From assembly GCA_947307285.1 (NCBI GenBank), contig CAMZIS010000010.1, positions 1 through 14,692 of the forward strand: 14,692 bases of DNA, given 5' to 3'. This document shows, piece by piece, positions 1-6,344 of the stretch. The notes below the pieces were generated by a model that ran no database searches, was not told the DNA's origin, and saw nothing but the letters and a program-made list of their open reading frames with translations. The position numbers and the translations under genes are program-made. This DNA comes from an uncultured Peptococcaceae bacterium. Lineage in GTDB: Bacteria > Bacillota > Dehalobacteriia > UBA4068. Every line of letters starts with the position of its first letter. The stretch's first letter is position 1.

Positions 1-362
1 CTGATATGCAGAGGAATGCCGGGCGCGTGACGCTGGCATAAGCGAAATACACCAGGATCGGAGACAATTAAGGCATCGGGACGAAGGATAGCGAGCTGCT
101 CCAGATAAGCAGGGAGGGCTTTCAAATCATCATCCCGCAGAAATGCGTTTAGAGCAAGGAAAAGGCGCTTGCCCATACTGTGGGCAATGCCTATCCCCTG
201 CTCTATTTCTTGCATATCAAAGCCAGAATTGGCTCTTAAAGAGAATTCACCGGCTCCTGCATAGGCTGCATCAGCGCCGTAGATATAGGCAAAACGCAGC
301 TTTTCCAGATCGCCGGCTGGCGCCAACAGCTCCGGGCGCTTCAATGCGGCGGTTATGCTCAC
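1..362 (-). CDS. Peptidase U32 family protein, TrhP-like (partial, 3' end outside window)
   Basis: The first 120 residues of a U32-family protein are present and the frame runs open to the window edge. Seen: an N-terminal RPELLAPAGDLEKLRFAY block followed by YGADAAYAGAGEFSLRAN, the typical opening of U32 proteins, then LFLALNAFLRDDDL and a stretch ending in ALIVSDPGVF. The start is a GTG at 362 that overlaps the mltG stop by 4 bases (GTGA), preceded by AAGGAG about 4 bases upstream, so it is probably translationally coupled to mltG. Known: members in this position in Bacillota (B. subtilis YrrN/YrrO, renamed TrhP1/TrhP2) take part in prephenate-dependent 5-hydroxyuridine formation at tRNA position 34; related members are called collagenase-like peptidases. 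Inference: a tRNA hydroxylation role is favoured by context. The cysteine-rich C-terminal part that would help assign the subfamily is not in the window. Confidence 0.88.
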   Translation of the reverse strand, partial: MSITAALKRPELLAPAGDLEKLRFAYIYGADAAYAGAGEFSLRANSGFDMQEIEQGIGIAHSMGKRLFLALNAFLRDDDLKALPAYLEQLAILRPDALIVSDPGVFRLCQRHAPGIPLHI

Positions 363-1366
363 AGGTCTCCTTCTCCGCCCGCGTTATGCTCTTCCAATGT
401 AGTGGAAAAGCGAGTGGTGCCGTCTTTCTGACCCCAGAAATACAGATAATCACTTTCCTGAGGCCACAGAGCAGCGTCGATGGACAACAGACCGGGAGTA
501 CAAACCGGTCCGGGGGGCAGCCCTGTATGCAGATAAGTATTGTAGGGCGAATCTATCTTGATATCTTCAGTGGTCAAATCAAGCTTCCACTGGCCCATGG
601 CATATTCCACCGTAACGTTTGACTGGAGCATCATATCGATGGCCAAACGGTTATAAAACACGCCGGCGATCAAAGGACGGTCCTCGTCCGCAACTGCTTC
701 CCGTTCCACGATGGAGGCCATGGTCAGCACCTCCGAGACCGTCATGTTTCTGGCCTTGGCCTGCGCATCCCTCTCATCGGTCCATACAGACTCGTCAAAG
801 TACTCCAGTAGCATGTCGATGATGGTAGCGACGTCCCAAGACGGATCAAGGTAGAAGGTTTCGGCAGGAAGGAAGCCCTCCAGGCGGTTCTCTACCGGAT
901 CCGCAGGGATGTAGGGATAACGCGAAAAATCACCGTTTTTGACATAGTCATAGAATTCCTCGGGTGTACATATCCCCAGTTCCTCAAAGGTAGCTACGAT
1001 ATCCTTGATCCGCTGTCCTTCGGTGATGGTCAGCTTGATCTGATCGCCGACACTCACACCGCCGTTGATCAACTGTTCACAGACATCTAGCATACTGTAT
1101 TTACCAGGCTCTATGGTATAATCACCGGCCTTGAACATACCGTCCAGTCCATGCTGGCGGCTGAAGAAACGGAAAGCATAACTGTTGGCTATCAATCCGT
1201 TCTCTTCCAGCACCTTTGCAATGGATGCGGTGCTGCTTCCGTCTTCGATAGTAAAAGCAGTCTCTTCGTCCAGAGTCTGATCGGCAGTCAGATAACGTGC
1301 ACCGAAGAATCCGGCAACGACAATAATCAGCAATATGATGCATAGCGTCAGTAAAAACTTTCTCAT
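359..1366 (-). CDS. mltG: Endolytic murein transglycosylase MltG (YceG-like)
   Basis: A 335-residue inner-membrane lytic transglycosylase that cleaves nascent peptidoglycan strands and is thought to set glycan chain length. Seen: a short cytoplasmic start (MRK), one membrane segment at about residues 4-23, a LysM-like region at about 35-110, and the catalytic YceG domain. That domain carries LEGFLPAETFYL at 162-173, ASIVEREA at 217-224 with the likely catalytic Glu221, the LQSN segment at 247-250 (many homologues have LQSD), and SPYNTYLHTGLPPGP at 273-287. The length is normal for the family. The ATG start has a GGAGGTG ribosome binding site 5 bases upstream and lies just downstream of a consensus-like promoter. 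It is followed without a gap by the U32 gene. The position after ruvX and the DUF1292 gene matches the usual Bacillota order. No defects seen. Confidence 0.95.
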   Translation of the reverse strand: MRKFLLTLCIILLIIVVAGFFGARYLTADQTLDEETAFTIEDGSSTASIAKVLEENGLIANSYAFRFFSRQHGLDGMFKAGDYTIEPGKYSMLDVCEQLINGGVSVGDQIKLTITEGQRIKDIVATFEELGICTPEEFYDYVKNGDFSRYPYIPADPVENRLEGFLPAETFYLDPSWDVATIIDMLLEYFDESVWTDERDAQAKARNMTVSEVLTMASIVEREAVADEDRPLIAGVFYNRLAIDMMLQSNVTVEYAMGQWKLDLTTEDIKIDSPYNTYLHTGLPPGPVCTPGLLSIDAALWPQESDYLYFWGQKDGTTRFSTTLEEHNAGGEGDL

Positions 1367-1391
1367 ATGTTCACCTCCGGTAGATGGATAA

Positions 1392-1420
1392 ATTATACAA
1401 TATTATTGTTATTCTGACAA
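1392..1420 (-). promoter_or_regulatory. Sigma-A type promoter for mltG and the U32 gene
   Basis: On the minus strand a TTGTCA -35 box (1415-1420, one mismatch to TTGACA) is separated by exactly 17 bases from a perfect TATAAT -10 box (1392-1397). Transcription would begin near 1385, giving an mRNA leader of roughly 20 bases that holds the GGAGGTG ribosome binding site. This is among the clearest promoters in the window. The boxes are seen; activity is inferred. Confidence 0.85.
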
Positions 1421-1421
1421 T

Positions 1422-1450
1422 AAAAATCGGACCGTCTAAAAGACGGTCCG
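1422..1450 (-). terminator. Intrinsic terminator after the DUF1292 gene
   Basis: A perfect 10-bp GC-rich inverted repeat (1428-1437 paired with 1441-1450, loop of 3 bases) is followed on the minus strand by one A and five T (1422-1426). The plus-strand side has no T tract, so it acts for minus-strand transcripts. It begins 16 bases after the stop of the DUF1292 gene and ends one base before the -35 box of the mltG promoter. Confidence 0.9.
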
Positions 1451-1466
1451 TAAATAATAACTCCGT

Positions 1467-1745
1467 TCAGTCGTCAATTTCGTCATACTCGTCGTCGCTG
1501 CCGTCCGAATAGCCCTCATAAACGTCAGCCACGCGCTCCCACTCTTCATCGCTCTCTATATCGAACAAGACTTCCTCGCCGTTTTCATCTTTGCCAAAAC
1601 GCATGATAACGGCTTCATCTTCATATTCTTCGCTGATCGGGATAAGGACGGCATAACGTTCGTCGTCTACTTCCAGGAAAGCTTCTACCTCAAATTCGTG
1701 CTCCAGACCTTCCTCATCGATTAAAATCAAGGTTTCGCTCATCAC
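1467..1745 (-). CDS. DUF1292 domain protein (YrzB-like), highly acidic
   Basis: A small cytoplasmic protein of the DUF1292 family, whose function is not established. Seen: 92 residues, of which about 37 are Asp or Glu against about 5 Lys, Arg or His; an ILIDEEGLEHEFEV opening, then YAVLIPISEE and VLFDIESDEEWERVADVYE, which are the typical family blocks; and an acidic tail rich in D, E, Y and S. Two starts are possible: GTG at 1745 with GAAAGG 7 bases upstream, or the next codon, ATG at 1742, with 10-base spacing. The GTG is chosen on spacing, and the choice changes one residue. It has its own promoter and terminator and so can be a single-gene transcript, although read-through from ruvX is possible. 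Position between ruvX and mltG is conserved in Bacillota (B. subtilis yrzB). Confidence 0.9.
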   Translation of the reverse strand: MMSETLILIDEEGLEHEFEVEAFLEVDDERYAVLIPISEEYEDEAVIMRFGKDENGEEVLFDIESDEEWERVADVYEGYSDGSDDEYDEIDD

Positions 1746-1786
1746 GTTATTACCTTTCTGATAGAATTCATATGAGAAGTATTATC

Positions 1787-1815
1787 AGTATATCAGTCTT
1801 TAACAATAATGTCAA
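1787..1815 (-). promoter_or_regulatory. Sigma-A type promoter for the DUF1292 gene
   Basis: On the minus strand a perfect TTGACA -35 box (1810-1815) and a TATACT -10 box (1787-1792, one mismatch) are separated by 17 bases. It lies just downstream of the ruvX stop, leaving a leader of about 35 bases before the start codon. A second AT-rich hexamer, GATAAT, lies immediately downstream but with non-optimal spacing. Confidence 0.82.
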
Positions 1816-1825
1816 AGCATTAAAA

Positions 1826-2260
1826 TCATAGCTGATCTGATCCGCCATTATTGGCCAAATAGTCCAAATAGCCCTGGAGCACGAATACGGCGGCCATTTT
1901 ATCGATGACCTTTTTACGCTTTTTGCGGGAAACGTCGCCTTCCAGCAGGTATCTTTCCGCAGCCATAGTCGACATGCGCTCGTCCCGATAAACGATGGGA
2001 ATGCTTATTTCAGCTTCCAGCTGATCTCCGAACTGACGCACCATATCAACAGACGGGCCGGCGCTGCCGTTCATATTGAGCGGAAGACCGATCATTACCT
2101 GCTCGGCCTCGAATTCCTCTATTAGTTTTTTAATTTCTATGACATCAGAATCGGGATCGCTGCGTTTTACTGTCGTGATCCCCTGTGCGGTCCACCCCAT
2201 GATATCGCTGACCGCAACGCCTATGGTTTTAGTTCCAACGTCCAATCCAATAATTCTCAT
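1826..2260 (-). CDS. ruvX: RuvX/YqgF family Holliday junction resolvase-like nuclease
   Basis: A 144-residue RNase H-fold protein of the RuvX/YqgF family, which is linked to pre-16S rRNA 5' end maturation in E. coli and described as a Holliday junction resolvase homologue. Seen: MRIIGLDVGTKTIGVAVSD at the N-terminus with the first acidic residue Asp7, IGLPLNMNG at 57-65, DERMST at 93-98, and Asp120 within a DKMAAVFVLQGYLD block. These are the expected family motifs and the length is normal. The frame is open for a further 27 codons upstream, but the start at 2260 is chosen because homologues begin with MR(I/V)(I/L)GLD and because AAGGAG sits 5 bases upstream (2266-2271). It starts 10 bases after the reductase stop, so the two are very probably cotranscribed. 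Confidence 0.94.
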   Translation of the reverse strand: MRIIGLDVGTKTIGVAVSDIMGWTAQGITTVKRSDPDSDVIEIKKLIEEFEAEQVMIGLPLNMNGSAGPSVDMVRQFGDQLEAEISIPIVYRDERMSTMAAERYLLEGDVSRKKRKKVIDKMAAVFVLQGYLDYLANNGGSDQL

Positions 2261-2270
2261 ACATGCTCCT

Positions 2271-3215
2271 TCAGGCAAAAGAAATGCAAAACCAGGGGCA
2301 GGCTGCAGCGCAATATCCGCAGAACAGGCATTTTTCCTCATGCCAAACAGCGCCGTCTTCGCTCAGCGTTAAGGCGCCGTTTGCACAGCGTTTAACGCAG
2401 GCCCCGCAAGCGTGGCAGTCGTCAAAAATCAGTCTGCGTGAAAGCATTCGGCATTGTTCGGCTTCCGGAGGATCTTCACCGTGCAGCCACCCAAGATTTG
2501 TAAGTAATTCAGTTTTGTCTTTGCAGCCGACGGCAACAGCATCTGGCAAAGGCTGAGCGAACGCCCATGTCAAAGCCTTTTTAGCCTGATTCATCAATGA
2601 ACCGCCGCCGATAGCTTTCATGGTGTAAACACCCTTGCCGTTGGCTTTGGCCAAGGCTATGCCTGCCAGCATGTCCTCTACTCCACCGTCCAGGATGCCG
2701 ACGCCGGTATAATTCAGCATGCAGTGGATTACGTCGACCTCCGGGTCGACGGCCGCTGCAGCTACAACGGCAGCACTGTGGGAGGATATGCCGATATTCT
2801 TAATTACGCCGTTTTTTTTGGCGTTACGCAGGACCTGCCAGGCTCCGCTTCTGCTTTCAAAATCCGATCTGTTTCTGATCTCGTGCAACAAAAAAATATC
2901 CAGCATATCTCTGTTCAACGCCAGTCTGGCCTCTTCAACAGCAAAAGCTGCCGATCTGTCGTCAGGAGCGAGGGTCTTGGAGGATATGATTATACTCTCA
3001 GGCTTCTTAAATCGCTGCAGTGCCAGTCGAATATGAGCATAATTGCGGTAATACTCAGCTGTATCTATGAAATTAACACCCAGTTCAAAGGCACTGAGTA
3101 AAAGAGCTGCTCCCTGCTCCGGGTAAAGGTTTGCGCCCAATGGGCCCATAGTCAGGGAACCGAAACAGTAACGTGAAACGGTAAGGCCCGTATTGCCAAG
3201 TAGCCGATATTCCAT
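2271..3215 (-). CDS. Aldo/keto reductase with C-terminal 2[4Fe-4S] ferredoxin domain
   Basis: A 314-residue oxidoreductase. Seen: an aldo/keto reductase barrel over about residues 1-245, starting MEYRLLGNTGLTVS, with the expected catalytic tetrad Asp51 (FIDTAEYY), Tyr56, Lys80 (SSK) and His111 (LLHE). It is followed by a bacterial-type ferredoxin domain with two complete CxxCxxCxxxC sets: C267, C270, C273, C277 and C296, C299, C302, C306. Known: proteins of this architecture (COG1453-like) are common in anaerobes; the barrel binds NAD(P)H and the clusters allow electron transfer, but most have no defined substrate. Oddities: the start codon lies only six bases beyond the T tract of the ireB terminator and no ribosome binding site precedes it. 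The next internal Met (23) would remove the first strand, so Met1 is kept on homology. It separates ireB from ruvX, which are usually adjacent. Confidence 0.92.
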   Translation of the reverse strand: MEYRLLGNTGLTVSRYCFGSLTMGPLGANLYPEQGAALLLSAFELGVNFIDTAEYYRNYAHIRLALQRFKKPESIIISSKTLAPDDRSAAFAVEEARLALNRDMLDIFLLHEIRNRSDFESRSGAWQVLRNAKKNGVIKNIGISSHSAAVVAAAAVDPEVDVIHCMLNYTGVGILDGGVEDMLAGIALAKANGKGVYTMKAIGGGSLMNQAKKALTWAFAQPLPDAVAVGCKDKTELLTNLGWLHGEDPPEAEQCRMLSRRLIFDDCHACGACVKRCANGALTLSEDGAVWHEEKCLFCGYCAAACPWFCISFA

Positions 3216-3221
3216 ATCAGT

Positions 3222-3250
3222 AAAAACAGGGGCGGGAAAACCCGCCCCCT
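3222..3250 (-). terminator. Intrinsic terminator after ireB
   Basis: An 8-bp all-GC stem (3229-3236 with 3241-3248, loop of four) is followed on the minus strand by TG and five T (3222-3226). It begins a few bases past the ireB stop codon. The start codon of the reductase gene follows six bases after the T tract, so the hairpin sits between two closely packed genes and may limit rather than abolish downstream expression. Confidence 0.85.
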
Positions 3251-3254
3251 TTTG

Positions 3255-3536
3255 CTACTCCTCGTTTTTTAAATAGAAGGATACCAACTCTTCCAGCAAG
3301 TCGTCGCGTTCGACGCGCCGGATCAGGCTACGCGCCTGTTTATAGCTGGTGATATAGGCCGGATCTCCGGAAATCAGGTAACCAACCAACTGGTTGATCG
3401 GATTATATCCCTTTTCTTTTAACGCAGCATAGACCGTATGAAGTACCTCGGCCGGATCCAAGGCTACTTCAGCAGGCACATCGAAGCACATGGTCTCATC
3501 ACCGCTGAAACTGCCAAATGTAAATTCGGATCCCAT
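3255..3536 (-). CDS. ireB: IreB family regulatory protein (UPF0297/DUF965)
   Basis: A 93-residue cytoplasmic protein. Seen: the family core VYAALKEKGYNPINQLVGYLISGDPAYIT at about 36-64, followed by ARSLIRRVERDDLLEELVSFYLKN, nearly diagnostic for UPF0297. The N-terminus is longer than in many homologues, with about ten extra residues (MGSEFTFGSFSG) before the DETMCF segment. Known: Enterococcus faecalis IreB is a small dimeric protein phosphorylated on N-terminal threonines by the Ser/Thr kinase IreK and is a negative regulator of cephalosporin resistance. Thr15 is a candidate equivalent here, by inference. The ATG at 3536 has AGGAGG 6 bases upstream (3543-3548). It lies 71 bases after alaS, as in other Bacillota, and is followed directly by a terminator, making alaS-ireB a likely transcription unit. 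Confidence 0.94.
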   Translation of the reverse strand: MGSEFTFGSFSGDETMCFDVPAEVALDPAEVLHTVYAALKEKGYNPINQLVGYLISGDPAYITSYKQARSLIRRVERDDLLEELVSFYLKNEE

Positions 3537-3607
3537 AAGCTCCCTCCTATCAAACCAGCCTTGATGATAAAATCTAATTCAACACGGAGCTGAATATTCC
3601 TGCCTGT

Positions 3608-6259
3608 TTAGTTAAGTGAGGTTTTCGCCAGGTTGCGACCTAAATCCAACGCCTCGCTGATTTTAGCTGGATCCGTATCCTTTCCGCCTGCCTGGGCCAT
3701 ATCGGGTCGGCCACCGCCGCTGCCGCCGCAGACCGCAGCAACCTGCTTGATGAGCTGCCCGGCGTGTAATTTCTTCTGTGCGCCGCCATTAACGGATATG
3801 ACAAATGCGACTTTGCCGTCCATGGGCGCAGCCAGAATAATAGCAGAATCCGGCAGATGATCACGCATAGTGTCCATGGTCTGGCGCAGGGCGGGAACGT
3901 CCTCGGCGCTGACAGAGGCTGCAAGCACTTTGATACCGTTTACATCATCGGCCTGCTGCCACAGCTCGCCCAAGGCCTCGCTGTTCAATTTGGCCCGCAT
4001 CTTTTCATTCTCTTTGGCCAGATTCTTATTATCAGCCAAAAGCTGTTCCAGACGCTTTTCCATGTTGGCCGGAGTGGATTTCAGAGCTGCGGCGATAGCT
4101 TCGATGCGTTCATCCTGCTCACGGTAATATTGCAAGGCGCCGAATCCGGTGAGACATTCTATACGGCGCAAACCGGAGCCGATTCCGCTCTCACCCAAAA
4201 CCTTCAAAGAGCCGATATCGCCGGTATGGGTGCAGTGGCAACCGCCGCACAGCTCCCGTGAAACATCACCCATGGATACCAGACGCACGATGTCGCCGTA
4301 CTTATCGCCGAAGAAAGCCATAGCGCCGGTTGCCTTCGCCTCTTCTATCGGCATGTTTTTCCAGTCGATGGTATGATTCTCCAGGATGGACTGGTTTACA
4401 ATATCTTCGATCTGATGCAGCTGTTCAGCAGTTAGAGGCTCAAAATAGTTGAAGTCGAAGCGCAGGCGGTCGTTGGTGACCAGGGAACCGGCCTGGTGTA
4501 CGTTATCGCCCAAAACCATACGCAAAGCGCGATGCAGCAAATGAGTGGCGGAGTGATTGCGCTCGATCGCGCGGCGGCGAGCGGAATCGATAATTGCCTC
4601 AACTTTATCTCCTACCTGCAGTTCGCCGTTCTCCAGGCGGAATTGGTGTACCATAAGCTGATTATGCATTTTCTGGGTGTCCAGTATCTCAGCCTTACCG
4701 ATCCAGCCTGTATCGCCTATCTGACCGCCGGATTCCCCATAAAAAGGAGTAACATCCAGAGTCAGCCAGCCTTCCGCACCGGCAGCGACCTTGTTGACAC
4801 GATTTCCGTCAACAACAATGGCTGTGATCTGCGCCTGGCAGCTGTCTTTGTCGTATCCGACAAATTCGGACACGGCTACATCAGACAGAAGCTGACCCAG
4901 GACGATAGCAGAATCAGCGCCAGCGGCATCCTTGCGCGCAGCCTTCGCCTTGACGCGCTGTTCTTCCATGCATTTGTTGAATCCGTCTTCGTCGAGAGTG
5001 AAACCGTACTCCTCGGCTATATCTTTTGCCAGGTCCAGCGGGAAGCCATAGGTATCGTAAAGCATAAACAGATCGGGACCGGAGATCACAGTCTGGTTGT
5101 TCGCTTGCATACGCGCGGCGATATCGCGTACGATCTTCATGCCGGAATTGAGGGTGACATGGAAGCGTTCTTCTTCCATGCGGATGGCGCGAACGATGTT
5201 CTCTTCCTGCTCGAGCAGCAACGGATACTGATCGGCCATGGCTGCCTTTACGTAGGGGAACATCTTGTAAAGGAAGGGCTCAGTCACGCCCAGTACGATG
5301 CCGAAGCGGGCAGCGCGCCGCAGGATACGGCGAAGCACGTAGCCGCGGCCTTCGTTGGAAGGCACGATGCCGTCAGCAATCATAAAGGAGCAGGAACGGG
5401 CATGGTCAGCGATAACCCGGAAGGGGAAACCGCGATGATCGCCGTGATACTCTTTGCCGGTCAACTCCTCTACCCCGCGGATCAGACCGCGCATAATATC
5501 GGTATCGTAATTGGAATCTACCTGCTGCAGGATGGAAGCCACACGCTCCAGACCCATACCTGTATCGATAGAAGGACGGGGAAGCGGGGAAAGAGTGCCG
5601 TCTTCGCTGCGTTCGAACTGCATGAAGACCAGATTCCAGATCTCCATCCAGCGGTCACAATCGCATTCGCCGATACCGCAGACCGGCGCGTCACAGGTAT
5701 ACTTTTCGCCGCGGTCAAAGAATATTTCGGAGCAGGGGCCGCAGGGGCCGGTATCGCCCATCTGCCAGAAATTGTCGTGTTCTCCCAGGCGGAAGATGCG
5801 GCTGGCATCACAGCCGGTGATTTCCTGCCACAAAGCAAAAGCTTCGTCGTCATCTTTATATACGGTAAAATACAGCCTGTCCTTGGGTAAAGCCAGCCAT
5901 TCTTCTCCGGTAAGGAATTCCCAGGCAAAGCTTATGGCTTCGCGTTTGAAATAGTCGCCGAAGCTGAAGTTGCCCATCATTTCAAAGAAAGTATGATGTC
6001 TGGCAGTACGGCCTACCGTATCCAGATCGTTATGCTTGCCGCCGGCGCGTACGCAGCGCTGAGCAGTGGTAGCGCGGCTGTAAGGCCTTTTATCCACTCC
6101 CAGAAAAACGTCCTTGAATTGGACCATTCCCGCATTAGTAAACAGCAAGGTATTATCGTTAAAAGGAACTAAAGACGACGAGTCCACACGAGTATGTCCT
6201 TTGCTTTCGAAGAAGGTCAAAAACTTCTCGCGGATCTCGGCGGCAGTCATGTACTTCAT
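3608..6259 (-). CDS. alaS: Alanyl-tRNA synthetase
   Basis: An 883-residue class II synthetase that charges tRNA-Ala and edits Ser- and Gly-tRNA-Ala. Seen, in order: MKYMTAAEIREKFLTFFESKGH; the catalytic domain with FTNAGMVQFK, QRCVRAGGKHNDLD and HHTFFEMMGNFSFGDYFK; the tRNA-recognition helices; the editing domain with zinc ligands His569 and His573 (NHSATH) and Cys671 and His675 (CGGCH); a coiled-coil segment near 730-765; and the C-Ala domain with GGSGGGRPDMAQAGG near 845-859. Length is normal. The frame is open for 11 codons further upstream, but the start at 6259 is preferred because AAGGAG lies 8 bases upstream (6268-6273) and homologues begin at this point. The CGGCHC segment has Cys where many homologues have CGGTHV. 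It is followed by ireB. The leader is too short to hold a T-box. Confidence 0.97.
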   Translation of the reverse strand: MKYMTAAEIREKFLTFFESKGHTRVDSSSLVPFNDNTLLFTNAGMVQFKDVFLGVDKRPYSRATTAQRCVRAGGKHNDLDTVGRTARHHTFFEMMGNFSFGDYFKREAISFAWEFLTGEEWLALPKDRLYFTVYKDDDEAFALWQEITGCDASRIFRLGEHDNFWQMGDTGPCGPCSEIFFDRGEKYTCDAPVCGIGECDCDRWMEIWNLVFMQFERSEDGTLSPLPRPSIDTGMGLERVASILQQVDSNYDTDIMRGLIRGVEELTGKEYHGDHRGFPFRVIADHARSCSFMIADGIVPSNEGRGYVLRRILRRAARFGIVLGVTEPFLYKMFPYVKAAMADQYPLLLEQEENIVRAIRMEEERFHVTLNSGMKIVRDIAARMQANNQTVISGPDLFMLYDTYGFPLDLAKDIAEEYGFTLDEDGFNKCMEEQRVKAKAARKDAAGADSAIVLGQLLSDVAVSEFVGYDKDSCQAQITAIVVDGNRVNKVAAGAEGWLTLDVTPFYGESGGQIGDTGWIGKAEILDTQKMHNQLMVHQFRLENGELQVGDKVEAIIDSARRRAIERNHSATHLLHRALRMVLGDNVHQAGSLVTNDRLRFDFNYFEPLTAEQLHQIEDIVNQSILENHTIDWKNMPIEEAKATGAMAFFGDKYGDIVRLVSMGDVSRELCGGCHCTHTGDIGSLKVLGESGIGSGLRRIECLTGFGALQYYREQDERIEAIAAALKSTPANMEKRLEQLLADNKNLAKENEKMRAKLNSEALGELWQQADDVNGIKVLAASVSAEDVPALRQTMDTMRDHLPDSAIILAAPMDGKVAFVISVNGGAQKKLHAGQLIKQVAAVCGGSGGGRPDMAQAGGKDTDPAKISEALDLGRNLAKTSLN

Positions 6260-6300
6260 ATCACGATCTCCTTTGATTATATGATCCTGCACATTTGTTT

Positions 6301-6309
6301 ATTATATCA
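6301..6309 (-). promoter_or_regulatory. Extended -10 promoter for alaS
   Basis: On the minus strand TGATATAAT gives a perfect TATAAT -10 box (6301-6306) with the TGn extension (6307-6309). The hexamer at the -35 position (GTGATT, 6324-6329, 17-base spacer) matches the consensus at only 3 of 6 positions, as often seen for extended -10 promoters. The leader would be about 35 bases, ending in the AAGGAG ribosome binding site of alaS. Confidence 0.72.
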
Positions 6310-6344
6310 CGCAAATCTCGGGAAATCACGCTTTTTTTGCTGTT

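Noticed and set aside
143..622. Plus-strand open frame of 159 codons crossing the mltG/U32 junction.
   Set aside because: It is antisense to two recognised proteins, has unstructured composition, and no ribosome binding site supports it.
2261..2341. Longer ruvX starting at 2341 with 27 additional residues.
   Set aside because: The extra residues overlap the reductase 3' end in another frame, are not family-like, and the start at 2260 has a good ribosome binding site.
3215..3257. The ireB TAG stop is in frame with the reductase, with 13 sense codons and no further stop before the reductase ATG, so stop read-through would give an IreB-reductase fusion.
   Set aside because: A shared frame has a one in three chance and a 13-codon open stretch is unremarkable; a terminator lies in the linker and no recoding signal is visible.
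3537..3607. Possible promoter between alaS and ireB (TTCAGC and TTTATC with 17-base spacing).
   Set aside because: Each hexamer matches consensus at only three positions; cotranscription with alaS is simpler.
4496..5890. Long plus-strand open frame (464 codons) opposite alaS.
   Set aside because: It lies entirely antisense to a clearly conserved gene, shows no domain or motif, and reflects the codon use of alaS. The same holds for the plus-strand frame at 13323-14330 opposite ileS.
6310..6344. Possible terminator after the AI-2E permease gene (A-rich and GC stretch).
   Set aside because: No inverted repeat of useful length forms here, and the A run is on the wrong side for a minus-strand terminator.
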